This document shows positions 51,635 to 61,016 of a DNA stretch of 64,000 bases, piece by piece. The stretch comes from an uncultured Ellagibacter sp. Its GTDB lineage: Bacteria > Actinomycetota > Coriobacteriia > Coriobacteriales > Eggerthellaceae. The stretch covers positions 1 to 64,000 of the forward strand of contig CAKUGU010000003.1 in assembly GCA_934654815.1 (NCBI GenBank). The letters are read 5' to 3'. The position numbers and the translations under genes were made by a program. Each line of letters opens with the position of its first letter. The first letter of the stretch is position 1. The notes beneath the pieces are model-generated. The model was not told the origin of the DNA and made no database searches. It saw only the letters and a program-made list of their open reading frames with translations.

Positions 51635-52852
51635 ATGGGAAATGCAAAACGTCAGCAAGGGGCGACGTTTGGGGTATACGCCGTGATTCTCGCGGTGTAT
51701 TTTGTCATTCCCGATATGGGGTATATCGCGCCGAGCCTTTCGGCCATCGGCGAGCAATATGGAGTCGATGCGGGTACGGCGTCGTATCTATCGACCATCG
51801 TGTCGCTTACGCAGATCATATCGGCGTTCGTGTGCGGAATCATCGCTGGTAAATATGTGAGTCGCAAGGTTCTGCTTTCCGTTGCCGTTACGGGCATGGC
51901 CGTTTTCGGCGTGTTGCCGGTGTTCTTCGTGCCCGACGTCGTGCCGTTCTGGGTGCTTATGGCCGACCGTGCTGTGTTTGGTCTGTTCTTGGGCTTCTTG
52001 CAGCCTATTATCTTCGCATTCGTCGCCAATGTGTTTGCTGATGAAAACAAACGGGCAACAGGATACGGTATCGGCAACGTCGCCTTCAACGTGGGCGCTG
52101 TTTTCGCGTCGTCGGTCGGCGGCATATGCGTCGGCATCGGTTGGAACACAGCGTTTTGGCTCTACGCAATCGGCCTTATCGTGCTCGTTTTCGTCATCGT
52201 CTTCTACAAAGAGCCCCTTGCCGAGATGAGCGACGGGGAGAAGTCGGAGAAGGCTCGCATCACCCCGCTCGCATGGTTCTACATGTCGGTTATCTTTATC
52301 GCTATGATTCTCGACTATCCGTTCTTCACGGTGTTCATCAGCGCTCTTATTGAACATGGAGTTTGCGATGGAGTAATGGGTGGCCAGCTTCTTTCGCTGT
52401 TTACTTTGGTGGGAATTGCTGTTGCTGCGGTCTTTGGCACGGCATTCAAGCATCTTCGAATGAAGACGCTGCCGTTGGCGTGCCTCCTCTGCGCTGCGGG
52501 CATGGCTGTCATCTTCTTTGGAATTGGCGTTACTGAGTCGTTCCCGATCGTCGTTGTGGGCGTATGCATTATTGCTATCGGTCATATGGCCATTACGGTC
52601 GGTGTGCCTCATTACGTAAGCATTACGTGCACATCTGCGGTTGCTTCCGCTGCGCTTGCCTATACGGCTATGGCAATGAATCTCGGAGGGTTCGTGTCAA
52701 GTCCCTATGTGCAGCTGGTTACTTCGATTGAAGGTTCCGGCGATTATGCCGTGGTGTTCCTTGTGTCTGCGATACTCATGCTTGTCTTTACTGTCATTGT
52801 GAATGCAGTTGCAGGTAAGAAGCGGGGTGACGAGAATGTGGAAGTACGGTAG
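51635..52852 (+). CDS. MFS transporter
   Basis: A 405-residue major facilitator with about twelve helices. The N-terminal half has DMGYIAPSLSAIGEQYGVD, a typical first-helix region, and IAGKYVSRKVLLS in the motif-A position. The central loop (SDGEKSEKARITP) separates the halves. It overlaps the FKBP gene by 17 nt. It is most likely the substrate carrier for the copy 4 enzyme, based on operon position. Confidence 0.87.
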   Translation: MGNAKRQQGATFGVYAVILAVYFVIPDMGYIAPSLSAIGEQYGVDAGTASYLSTIVSLTQIISAFVCGIIAGKYVSRKVLLSVAVTGMAVFGVLPVFFVPDVVPFWVLMADRAVFGLFLGFLQPIIFAFVANVFADENKRATGYGIGNVAFNVGAVFASSVGGICVGIGWNTAFWLYAIGLIVLVFVIVFYKEPLAEMSDGEKSEKARITPLAWFYMSVIFIAMILDYPFFTVFISALIEHGVCDGVMGGQLLSLFTLVGIAVAAVFGTAFKHLRMKTLPLACLLCAAGMAVIFFGIGVTESFPIVVVGVCIIAIGHMAITVGVPHYVSITCTSAVASAALAYTAMAMNLGGFVSSPYVQLVTSIEGSGDYAVVFLVSAILMLVFTVIVNAVAGKKRGDENVEVR

Positions 52853-53261
52853 TACTGCGATTGTCCGCTATCGAGGAACTCTACAAGATGGTTCAGTCTT
52901 CGATAGCACCGATGGCATCGACCCGCTTGAGTTTCAAATCGGATCAGGCATGGTCATCCATGGGTTTGACGAAGCCGTTCAACAAATGGGGATCGGCGAA
53001 CGCCGTACGGTAACCATACCAGCCGAAAATGCGTATGGAAACTATAGCGAAGATCGGATAGAGCATGGCCCGATGTATGCTATTCCCAACGCTAAGGATA
53101 TTAAAATCGGTAAGCTTTTCTACTTCGTTACTGAAGAAGGGCTGAAGTTTCCTGCGCGTGTGACTTCAGTTGATGAAGGAATTGCAACGATTGATTTCAA
53201 CCATCCGCTTGCAGGCGAGGATCTTACATTCGATATCGAGCTTGTTGATGTTAAGGAGTGA
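52836..53261 (+). CDS. FKBP-type peptidyl-prolyl isomerase (SlyD-like, no His tail)
   Basis: A 141-residue FKBP with the SlyD-type inserted flap domain. VRYRGTLQDGSVFDST begins the fold, GSGMVIHGFDEAVQQMGIGE is the core, and DFNHPLAGEDLTFDIEL closes it. The nickel-binding His tail of SlyD is absent. It starts inside the MFS gene (17-nt overlap), so it belongs to the copy 4 operon. A folding or cofactor-insertion aid for the molybdenum enzyme is an inference; SlyD is known to help metalloenzyme assembly elsewhere. Confidence 0.85.
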   Translation: MWKYGSTAIVRYRGTLQDGSVFDSTDGIDPLEFQIGSGMVIHGFDEAVQQMGIGERRTVTIPAENAYGNYSEDRIEHGPMYAIPNAKDIKIGKLFYFVTEEGLKFPARVTSVDEGIATIDFNHPLAGEDLTFDIELVDVKE

Positions 53262-53465
53262 GGATGTCGTCTCGCTTGCTTAATTAACTAAGGGCGGAAA
53301 AGGCGAGAGGAAATGTCGCGAGTCTAAGAAGCGGTTTTAAAGGCTATAGGACGTGAAAAGCAAAATATATTCGATACCTCTTGAATTGGTTTTGACGAAT
53401 GCGTATTGTCGGCATCAGGGAAAGTAGTGCTATCTTCCGAATACTTCTGAATACTTAACTTTGAT

Positions 53466-53510
53466 TCTCGAGCCTATCTGCACATGCATGGATAGGCTCG
53501 AGATTTTTTA
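53466..53510 (+). terminator. Rho-independent terminator
   Basis: Perfect 13-bp arms (TCTCGAGCCTATC and its complement) around a 12-nt loop, followed by T6. It lies 205 bp beyond the FKBP stop and probably ends the copy 4 operon. Confidence 0.85.
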
Positions 53511-53744
53511 TCGGGACGACTTCGACTCTCCCGAGGGAAAACGCGGCAGGAGAGGATTTCGGAAGTACATCGCGGGCCAGACATTGGGCGAGGCGTGGTT
53601 GGGGGCGGCCTGAACAAGCCAAATCGCTCGATAGACAATCGGTAAATTAGGATTCTCGCTATTGAGGAATATCGATGGTGAGCGCGACAAGAGACCACTG
53701 GCATCGTAACCGGAATTGGGAAAACTGAATGGATGACACTTTCT

Positions 53745-53786
53745 TGCCTGCCCTCGCAAGCCTGATTTCGGGCTCGCGAGGGCAGG
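53745..53786. repeat. Long hairpin
   Basis: Perfect 12-bp arms GCCTGCCCTCGC and GCGAGGGCAGGC, with further pairing (AGCC with GGCT) inside the loop and no U-tract on either strand. It is a structured RNA or repetitive palindrome of unknown role. Confidence 0.55.
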
Positions 53787-54227
53787 CGGAGCTATGTTTA
53801 AGATTCAAACTAATGCCCTGCCTCATCGCGATTGAAGTCGAGCCGATTTGGGGAATTGCAGGATAGCGTTTATATCGCAGGTGCCAGACTAGCAATGAAA
53901 GCCGATCGATTTTTGGCAGTGCGTCTTTATGATTGCGATTCAGGTATCAATAAAAGTATTATATGGTGTCTTCTCCTTTCTTTCCCGGCCTAATACTTCG
54001 CGATTGAAGAATGGCTCCTATCTGCAGCTATCGCCGGATTATCTCATATTCCGGTTCGTCTATAGTCTGGTTCCAATTCGAGCTATTTGGGGTGCGCATC
54101 TATCGCTAACAACAATCCGCCTCTCGCGCCTACAATCATCAAGGGGTTCGAATCCAAGCATACAAAAAAATATAGCCATTCCCTTCACGCTACATCAGGC
54201 AGCGTTTAGACGAAAGGAGCAAAGTCG

Positions 54228-54464
54228 ATGTGCTTCAGACCAGCGGGCGTCGACCAATCTATCGATTGCCCAAATTGCGGAAAGCGAGTTAACGCCGTTT
54301 TGGGGGTCTTCCCCGACGAATGCCCTTTCTGCGGAGCGAAAGTCGAGTCAGGGGGCGCTGCTGGGGGACCGTCCCCTGTGCCTCCTGCGGCGCCGGGCGC
54401 GCCAATGCCGCCCGCAGCTCCGGGAGCTCCGAAGGCTCCTGGAGCGCCAAGGCCGAGCGATTAG
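54228..54464 (+). CDS. Small zinc-ribbon protein with Pro/Ala/Gly tail
   Basis: A 78-residue protein. One zinc ribbon is formed by CPNCGK and CPFCGA (about residues 14-38), and the N-terminus has MCFRP. The second half is a low-complexity tail of repeated PGAP and PPAAPGAP units, likely flexible. ATG 54228 has GAAAGGAGC upstream. It is the first gene of the operon that includes an MFS transporter and the copy 5 and copy 6 enzymes. It is a divergent member of the zinc-ribbon set seen at 31141, 32380 and 61968. Confidence 0.75.
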   Translation: MCFRPAGVDQSIDCPNCGKRVNAVLGVFPDECPFCGAKVESGGAAGGPSPVPPAAPGAPMPPAAPGAPKAPGAPRPSD

Positions 54465-54534
54465 TGGATAAGTTGCGAACCGCAAGCGCAGCCCTAACGT
54501 TTCAGGCTGTGCCATGGAAGGGGGAGGAGCGCAA

Positions 54535-55785
54535 ATGGGATCCATTAAAGCGAACGAGAGCGGGGGAATTGCGTCCAGGCCAGGGGCTTACGGCTGGGTC
54601 GTGACAATCGTTGTGTGGCTTACCGGCGTGGCCATGCCGCTCAACATGCTGAAGGTCTCGATTCTTTCGCCCGCACTGATGGGCGCATTCAACGTTGGGA
54701 CGGACGTTATGAGCTCGGTTATGGCCATGTTCTACTTGGTCGGAGCTATTCTCGCTATTCCCGGTGCCCTGATAGTTCAAAAAATTGGAAATAGGATGAC
54801 TTTCGTTATCTCGCTTGTCTGCGCGATAGTGGGCGGGATTATGGGCTATGTGACTCAGGAAATAGGGGTGTTTATTCTCAGCCGCGTGGTGGAAGGCATT
54901 GGGTTCGGCTTGGTCGGAACCGCTGCAGTGCCTGCCATATCGGCATGGTTCCCTCCGTCGAAACGGGGCGTTCCCCTGGGAATATGGTCGATTTATGTCA
55001 CGATGGCGTTTCTCATCGGACCCCGGCTGTTCTCGGGAATCTATACGAGCGTCGGCGACTATCATCCCGTTTGGGCGATATGCCTCGCGTTCAACATTGT
55101 CGTTCTTGTGGCGCTGATTGTCCTGTATCGTGAGCCGGAGTTCGAATTCGGCGAGGGTGGGCAGATTGTCGAGATGAGGCCTTCCGAGGGGCCGAAGCCC
55201 ATGCGATTCGCGAAGGTCCTTCGCAATCCGGCGGTGTGGCTTGTCGGGATCATCTTCTTCTGCGAAGAAGTGCCGTTCCTCGGAATGTCGAATTTTTTGA
55301 CGACTTATGCAGCGGCGGAGACGGACATCTCCATGAATGTGATGTCGACGATTATCTCGATAATGGCAATCGTGGGATGCTTCGTGAACCCCCTTGCCGG
55401 TCGTATTTCCGACAAGATCGGTTCGAATAAGAAGCTCATGGTCGTGAGCTGTATCGGCGGAACGATATACGCATGGTTGGTGTTCCAGACGACTACGGTC
55501 GAGGGCTTCGTCCCCGTCGTCATATGCAACGCTCTGGCTGGCGGCATCATTCCCGTGATGGTTTGGTCGGCTATCCCTAAGGTCGTTGAGCACCCAGAGG
55601 ATATACCTGCTGCGACGGCGATCGTTCTGTTTTTCCAGCAGATGGCGGCGCTTCTTGGATCGAAGATTCTCGGAGCCATCGTCGCCAGTTTCGGAAGCTT
55701 TGCGTTCGCGGGGCAGTTCTTTATGGCGCCGATCTTCGCCTTGGGGCTTGTGGTTGTTCTGGCTGGATGGAAGAAGCTCCCTTAA
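54535..55785 (+). CDS. MFS transporter
   Basis: A 416-residue major facilitator with about twelve helices. KIGNRMTFVISL occupies the motif-A loop near residue 82, and the mid-loop (EFGEGGQIVEMRPSEGPKPM) is charged. I chose ATG 54535 because GGGGAGGAG lies 5 nt upstream; ATG 54514 would place that site inside the gene. It is followed by the copy 5 enzyme pair and probably feeds it. Confidence 0.87.
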   Translation: MGSIKANESGGIASRPGAYGWVVTIVVWLTGVAMPLNMLKVSILSPALMGAFNVGTDVMSSVMAMFYLVGAILAIPGALIVQKIGNRMTFVISLVCAIVGGIMGYVTQEIGVFILSRVVEGIGFGLVGTAAVPAISAWFPPSKRGVPLGIWSIYVTMAFLIGPRLFSGIYTSVGDYHPVWAICLAFNIVVLVALIVLYREPEFEFGEGGQIVEMRPSEGPKPMRFAKVLRNPAVWLVGIIFFCEEVPFLGMSNFLTTYAAAETDISMNVMSTIISIMAIVGCFVNPLAGRISDKIGSNKKLMVVSCIGGTIYAWLVFQTTTVEGFVPVVICNALAGGIIPVMVWSAIPKVVEHPEDIPAATAIVLFFQQMAALLGSKILGAIVASFGSFAFAGQFFMAPIFALGLVVVLAGWKKLP

Positions 55786-55904
55786 CAAGGGTGGATGGGT
55801 CATCGATTCGGGGCAGGCGTTCCCTTTGAGCTCCCGTTTTGCGCTTCGGTGCGATACGGGGAAGAAGACCGGTCTTGCTGCCGGCTGATTCGAGAGGAGA
55901 GATA

Positions 55905-58175
55905 ATGAACGAGGAAAAGAGTTGGGTGACGGACCTTGGTGATGGTACGCACCAGGTGAGGACCTGCGTCTGGTCGCCACCGGGCGACCATCCCGTCGGC
56001 TGCGGCATCATCGTCACGGTTAAGGACAACAAAATCGTGAAGGTGGAGGGGGACCCCAGTCATCCCATCACGCATGGTAGGCTCTGCCCGAGATGCATCG
56101 CGCTCGACGAGGTCGAGTATCATGAAGACAGGATTCTGCATCCCATGAAAAGGGCCCGCGAGGACCGCGGCAGGGACAAGTGGGAGCAGATCACCTGGGA
56201 TGAAGCGTTCGACCTCATCGAGTCCAAGACGCGGGAGTACTGGGCCAATCCAGGTCCGGAGAGCATTCTGACCTTCACCGGCACGGGGCGAGAGATCACC
56301 ATGTACTCGGCCGCCTACTGCCACGCCATCTTCAACTCCCCAAACTACTGCATGACACTTAGCGGCGGCTCGTGCTACGGCCCGCGATGCACGATTGCCA
56401 ATTTTCAGCTCGGAGCGGGCTATCCGGAACTCGATTATGCCGCCTATTTCCCGGATCGTTACGATGATCCGCGTTGGGAGCGCCCTAAATATATTCTGGT
56501 TTGGGGCAAAAACCCCATATACTCGAGCCCCGATGGCTTCTTCGGGCATGCGCTCGTCGACTTGATGAAGCTCGGTTCCAAGCTGATCGTCGTCGACCCG
56601 CAGGTCACCTGGATTGCCGCCCATGCCGAGTACCATCTGCAGTTGCGCCCGGGCACCGACACGGCTCTCGCGCTGGCGATGTGCAACGTTATCATCTCCG
56701 AGGACCTCTACGACCATGACTTCGTTGAAAAGTGGGTCTACGGGTTCGATGAGTTCGCCGAGTGCGCAGCCGAATGGACGCCGGAGAAGGCGGGGGAGGT
56801 CTGCTGGATTCCTGCGGAGACTATCCGCGGTGCGGCAAGGGCATTTGCCGCGAATCGACCCTCGTCAGCTCTTTGGGGGCTCTCGATTGACACGATGACG
56901 AACGGTGTTCAGGCGGGACATACCTTCCTTGCGATTTGCGCGCTCTGCGGGTACATGGACATTCCTGGCGGTATCACGCTCGCTCGCCCCTCGAGCTTTA
57001 CGGGAAAGTGGCGCTACGAAACCGTGAATTCCGTGCCCGACGAGATTCGAGCCAAGCGCATCAGGGACTTAGACGACAAGTACAAGTGTTGGGATGCCGC
57101 TGGCCCCGGCCCGCTTCCGGACGTGACTCTCGATTGGCTCGAAATGGAGAATCCCCCGACCCAGTTCAAGATGAGCTACTGGTTCGGAACGAACCCGCTG
57201 ACGTGCATGGCGGCATCGCCGAAACGTTGGGAAAAGGCTCTCAACAAGCTTGAGTTCAACGTCTCGCAAGATATTTTCATGAACCCCTCCATTATGGCCT
57301 TGTGCGATTTGGTTCTCCCCTTATCCACCTCGGTTGAGCACGAGGGCATCGTTATGCCGCACTTCGGCCGCAACACGCATTTCTTGGGTGCGATGAGCAA
57401 GGCGGTCGAGCCCCTCGATAGCAAAAGCGATGTGGAAATCATGCTCGAGCTGGGGCACAGGCTGCGTCCAGAGCTCTGGCCATGGCAAACGCCCGCGGAG
57501 TTCTTCACCGACCAGCTCCATACGGCGTACGATTGGGGATTCGAGGATCTTCAGGACATGGTCGTCTACCAGCAGCCCTTTGAGTATCACAAGTACGAGA
57601 CGGGCAAGCTTCGCGCCGATGGCAACCCCGGGTTCGACACGCCGACAGGGCTGATTGAGCTCAAGTCGAGCATCTACCCCGTGTTCGGCGAGAAGGCGCT
57701 CCCGTACTTCGAGGAACCGTATTTCAGCCCGTATAGCGACAAGATTTCCCAGGAGGTCAAAGAGGAATATCCGCTCGTGCTGACGACTGGCGGGCGGAAC
57801 ATAGCGATGTTCCACTCGGAGCATCGGCAGGTTCCCTCGTTGCGCGCCATCAACCCGTGGCCGCTTGTGACTATCAATCCCGAAACAGCGCGCAAGCACG
57901 GAATCGAAGAGGGCGATTGGGTTGCGTTGGAGAACCCTATCGGCCGCTGCATCCAGAAAGCCCATCTTAGCCCGACCGTCGACTCCCGCGTCGTCCACGC
58001 CCAACATGCCTGGTGGTTCCCCGAGCAGGACGGGGAATCCCCCAACCTGTTCGGAACCTATAAGGCGAACGTCAACAACCTCATCCCCCATGAAGTGGTC
58101 GGAGTTACCGGGTACGGGGCGCCGTACAAGAACGTCATCTGCAAGATCTCGAAGGTCGATGACCTCGACAGCTAA
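55905..58175 (+). CDS. Molybdopterin oxidoreductase, acetylene hydratase/catechol dehydroxylase-like (copy 5)
   Basis: A 756-residue enzyme. The N-terminal cluster set is Cys21, Cys33, Cys61 and Cys64; the cysteine found at the PPGC position of the relatives is Asp28 here (PPGDHPVGC). The predicted molybdenum ligand is Cys157 in LSGGSCYGPRC. RILHPMKRAREDRGRDKWEQ, RPGTDTALALAMCNVI and MFHSEHRQVPSLRAI mark the family. ATG 55905 has GAGAGGAGAG upstream. No Tat signal. It is the first of two enzyme pairs in the nine-gene operon from 54228 to 63459. Confidence 0.87.
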   Translation: MNEEKSWVTDLGDGTHQVRTCVWSPPGDHPVGCGIIVTVKDNKIVKVEGDPSHPITHGRLCPRCIALDEVEYHEDRILHPMKRAREDRGRDKWEQITWDEAFDLIESKTREYWANPGPESILTFTGTGREITMYSAAYCHAIFNSPNYCMTLSGGSCYGPRCTIANFQLGAGYPELDYAAYFPDRYDDPRWERPKYILVWGKNPIYSSPDGFFGHALVDLMKLGSKLIVVDPQVTWIAAHAEYHLQLRPGTDTALALAMCNVIISEDLYDHDFVEKWVYGFDEFAECAAEWTPEKAGEVCWIPAETIRGAARAFAANRPSSALWGLSIDTMTNGVQAGHTFLAICALCGYMDIPGGITLARPSSFTGKWRYETVNSVPDEIRAKRIRDLDDKYKCWDAAGPGPLPDVTLDWLEMENPPTQFKMSYWFGTNPLTCMAASPKRWEKALNKLEFNVSQDIFMNPSIMALCDLVLPLSTSVEHEGIVMPHFGRNTHFLGAMSKAVEPLDSKSDVEIMLELGHRLRPELWPWQTPAEFFTDQLHTAYDWGFEDLQDMVVYQQPFEYHKYETGKLRADGNPGFDTPTGLIELKSSIYPVFGEKALPYFEEPYFSPYSDKISQEVKEEYPLVLTTGGRNIAMFHSEHRQVPSLRAINPWPLVTINPETARKHGIEEGDWVALENPIGRCIQKAHLSPTVDSRVVHAQHAWWFPEQDGESPNLFGTYKANVNNLIPHEVVGVTGYGAPYKNVICKISKVDDLDS

Positions 58176-58193
58176 TGAAAGGAGGCGTCAACG

Positions 58194-58532
58194 ATGTCGA
58201 AGAGAGCGATGCTGATAGATTACAAGTACTGCACGGGGTGTCACTCCTGCGAGGTGTCCTGCCGGAAGGAGAAGAATCTTCCGCTTGATGAATGGGGAAT
58301 CAAGGTTAACGAGGTCGGGCCTGCGAAGTTCTCCGACGGGAAGTGGGAGTGGGACTACGTCCCCGTCCCGTCCAGGCTCTGCGACCTATGCGAGGAGCGC
58401 ATAGAGAACGGGAAGGTTCCGCTCTGTGAGCTCCACTGCCTCGCCGCCGTGATAAAGGTGGTGCCAGCCGAGGAGGTCGCTAAGCTCATTTCCGAGAACG
58501 ACGAGGGGAAGATCGCCATTTACGTTCCCTAA
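58194..58532 (+). CDS. Two-cluster ferredoxin subunit
   Basis: A 112-residue partner of the copy 5 enzyme. YCTGCHSCEVSCRKEKNLP and CDLCEERIENGKVPLCELHC carry the two cluster sites. AAAGGAGGCG is upstream of ATG 58194. A very stable hairpin follows in the gap before the next large subunit. Confidence 0.9.
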   Translation: MSKRAMLIDYKYCTGCHSCEVSCRKEKNLPLDEWGIKVNEVGPAKFSDGKWEWDYVPVPSRLCDLCEERIENGKVPLCELHCLAAVIKVVPAEEVAKLISENDEGKIAIYVP

Positions 58533-58547
58533 TTCCAACGAATCAGC

Positions 58548-58582
58548 CCGCCGTCCCCGCCGATGCAAGGGCGGGGCGGCGG
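58548..58582 (+). terminator. GC-rich intercistronic hairpin
   Basis: Arms of 13 bp (CCGCCG plus CCCCGCC pairing with GGCGGGG plus CGGCGG, one bulged T) and an 8-nt loop, without a U-tract. It may reduce read-through or protect the upstream message, rather than terminate. Confidence 0.5.
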
Positions 58583-58614
58583 AATCGGAGGCAACCAAAC
58601 GAGAGGGGATCAAA

Positions 58615-61014
58615 TTGGAGAAAGAGTATTTGGATTGGAAAGACAATCCAACTATGCGAGCATGGCATCCCGACCGGCTGAACGCCCGCAGCGAGTACAC
58701 CATCAGCGAGACAAACAATGACTTGAACAAGCCGTGGCGATTCGAAGAGGACGGGCTCACCGTGACGAGGACGAGCCCGTGGTCGCCTCCCGGCTGCCAT
58801 CCCGTTGGGTGCACCTTGAAGTGCTACACGGACAAGGACGGGAGGCTCGTCAAGGTTGAAGGCGATGAGAACAATCCCGTCACGCAGGGAAGGCTCTGCG
58901 CGCGCTGCATCACGCTCAAGGACTACATCTACAACCCATCGAGGATCCTCCACCCGATGAAGCGCGACCCTAAGGAACGCGGCAACGTCGACGCCTGGGA
59001 GCAGATCACCTGGGACGAGGCGTTCGATATCATCAAGAGGGAATACGATCGCATCACTGCCCAGTACGGCCGCGAGTCGATTGTATGCTTCGTCGGCACC
59101 GGCCGCGAGGGCGGTACGATGGCCCCCTTCGGGAGCCGAATGCTCTGCACCCCGAACTTCTGCTACACGCAGTCGGGCTACGCATGCTACATTCCCCGCA
59201 TGGCGGCCTCGTCCTATTTGCTCGGCGTCGCCTATCCCGAGATCGACTACGCGGGAGGACTGCCGGGGCGCTATGACGACCCCGAGTATGAGATCCCCGA
59301 ATGCGTCGTCGTATGGGGCAAGGATCCTTTGCCCTCGAACCCCGACGGCTTGTTCGGCCATGCGCTCATCGACCTCATGAGACGCGGAACCAGGCTCATC
59401 GTGGTCGACCCCCGAAGCAACTGGCTGTCGACGCGCGCCGACTACGCCCTGAGGCTGCGTCCCGGCACTGATGGCGCTCTCGCCATGGCCTGGCTGAACG
59501 TCATCATCTCCGAGGGGCTCTACGACCGCGAGTTCGTGGAGTACTGGTGCTACGGCTTCGACGAGTTGGCTGAGCGCGTTTCCGAGATGACACCGGAAAA
59601 GGCAGCGGAGATCACGGGTGTTCCCGCCAAGACGATCGTCGAATCCGCCCGTATGTACGCGGAGGCGACTCCTGCGTCGATTTCTTGGGGTCTCGCCCTC
59701 GATCAGAAGGCGAACGGCATGCAGGTCGGCCACTGCCTGATTGCCCTCATGGCCATTTGTGGGAACATCGACGTACCTGGCGGCATCAGGATCGGCGACA
59801 AGACGATGGGATTGAACGAGGCGGGCTTCGGTTTCGAAGAGGGTCTCGGCAAGGATCTCGTCGGCAAGATGATCGGCGCCAAAGAATATCCCGCTTACTG
59901 CGGCCTGATTCTCAACTCGCATTGCGATCTGACGCTCCGAGCCATGGAAACGGGCGACCCGTATCCGATCAAGATGGGTTTCTACGGCGGGAATAACCTT
60001 CTATCGTGCACGTCGGCTGAACCCCAGCGGTGGATGAAGGCGATCAACGATACTATGGAGTTCGTCATAGCCTTCGATACGTTCATGACGCCTTCGGCTC
60101 AGGCGACCTGCGATATCTTCCTGCCTCTCGCCGCGGCCGCCGAGCGAGAGGGCGTGGTGCAGACCCATTACGGCTCATCGCCCGTCACCATGGGCTTTAT
60201 GAACGAAGTCCTCAGACAGGGCGAGGGCATGTCCGACATGGAGCTCTGCTTCAATCTCGGTAAAGTGCTGAATCCGCATCTTTGGGAGCAATACGACGAG
60301 GTGAGGGATTTCATCGAGCATCTACGCCTCGGTAAGAAGTACCGATATGAGGACATCAGGAAGGAAGTCGTGCTGCAGCGTTACGTCGGCTATCGTAAAT
60401 ACGAGACCGGTCTGCTGCGCCGCGACGGCAAGCCCGGCTTTAACACCTCGACGGGTCGCGTCGAGCTGTGGTCGTATGCGTTTCATCAGTTCGGCGACCA
60501 ACCGCTCCCCTACTATGAAGAGCCTCAATACAGCCCTGTATCTACGCCTGAGCTGCTGGAGAAATACCCCTTCGTCCTGACGACGGGCGCTAGAACGTAC
60601 GCTTTCTTCCATTCTGAGAATCGCCAGATCCCATACTGCCGTGAGCTCAACCCCGACCCGCTGCTCGAAATCAATCCCGATGATGCGAAGGCCGCCGGGG
60701 TGACCGATGGACAGTGGGTCAAGGTCTCCAACCAGTTTGGCGAGGCGCTCCTCAAGGCCAAGGTCTCCCAAATCGTCAAGCCGGGTGTCGTGCACGCCCA
60801 GCATGGCTGGTGGTTCCCCGAACAGGACGGCAATGCTCCCTACCTCTACGGGACCTTCCGATCGAACATCAACAATCTCGTTCCCAACTTCCACTTCGGG
60901 AAAATGGGATTCGGGGCTCCCTTCAAATGCCTGCTCTGCAATGTGGAGCCGGTCTCAGAGAACTACGACACTGACATGAAGCTCGTTTGGGACAAATTCG
61001 GAAAGCTGGTGTAG
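58615..61014 (+). CDS. Molybdopterin oxidoreductase, acetylene hydratase/catechol dehydroxylase-like (copy 6)
   Basis: A 799-residue enzyme starting with TTG, 6 nt after GAGGGG. Cluster cysteines are Cys61, Cys66, Cys70, Cys95 and Cys98, the most classical spacing among the six. The predicted molybdenum ligand is Cys191 in QSGYACYIPRMAAS. The N-terminal extension and the C-terminal tail (YDTDMKLVWDKFGKL) resemble copy 4. RILHPMKRDPKERGNVDAWEQ and FFHSENRQIPYCREL are family marks. It shares an operon with copy 5, its own ferredoxin, an FKBP, a zinc-ribbon protein and an MFS transporter. Confidence 0.86.
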   Translation: MEKEYLDWKDNPTMRAWHPDRLNARSEYTISETNNDLNKPWRFEEDGLTVTRTSPWSPPGCHPVGCTLKCYTDKDGRLVKVEGDENNPVTQGRLCARCITLKDYIYNPSRILHPMKRDPKERGNVDAWEQITWDEAFDIIKREYDRITAQYGRESIVCFVGTGREGGTMAPFGSRMLCTPNFCYTQSGYACYIPRMAASSYLLGVAYPEIDYAGGLPGRYDDPEYEIPECVVVWGKDPLPSNPDGLFGHALIDLMRRGTRLIVVDPRSNWLSTRADYALRLRPGTDGALAMAWLNVIISEGLYDREFVEYWCYGFDELAERVSEMTPEKAAEITGVPAKTIVESARMYAEATPASISWGLALDQKANGMQVGHCLIALMAICGNIDVPGGIRIGDKTMGLNEAGFGFEEGLGKDLVGKMIGAKEYPAYCGLILNSHCDLTLRAMETGDPYPIKMGFYGGNNLLSCTSAEPQRWMKAINDTMEFVIAFDTFMTPSAQATCDIFLPLAAAAEREGVVQTHYGSSPVTMGFMNEVLRQGEGMSDMELCFNLGKVLNPHLWEQYDEVRDFIEHLRLGKKYRYEDIRKEVVLQRYVGYRKYETGLLRRDGKPGFNTSTGRVELWSYAFHQFGDQPLPYYEEPQYSPVSTPELLEKYPFVLTTGARTYAFFHSENRQIPYCRELNPDPLLEINPDDAKAAGVTDGQWVKVSNQFGEALLKAKVSQIVKPGVVHAQHGWWFPEQDGNAPYLYGTFRSNINNLVPNFHFGKMGFGAPFKCLLCNVEPVSENYDTDMKLVWDKFGKLV

Positions 61015-61016
61015 CC

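Larger units (their letters stand above)
53262..54227. other. Long gene-free interval with two strong hairpins
   Basis: Nearly 1 kb without a credible gene. It holds a textbook terminator at 53466-53510 and a long GC-rich hairpin at 53745-53786. Between them a plus-strand reading (FRKYIAGQTLGEAWLGAA) stops early and may be the tail of a lost gene. The right third is AT-richer and should contain the promoter of the nine-gene operon that starts at 54228. Confidence 0.5.

Noticed and set aside
53929-54471. A 180-codon plus-strand frame overlapping the zinc-ribbon gene
   Set aside because: It starts in non-coding DNA and runs out of frame through the zinc-ribbon gene, which has a good ribosome binding site and conserved cysteines.
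36660-61014. Naming the six enzymes as specific catechol dehydroxylases (for example dopamine or hydrocaffeate dehydroxylase)
   Set aside because: Family membership is visible but substrate-level identity cannot be assigned without alignment to the characterised enzymes, so no specific gene symbols were given.
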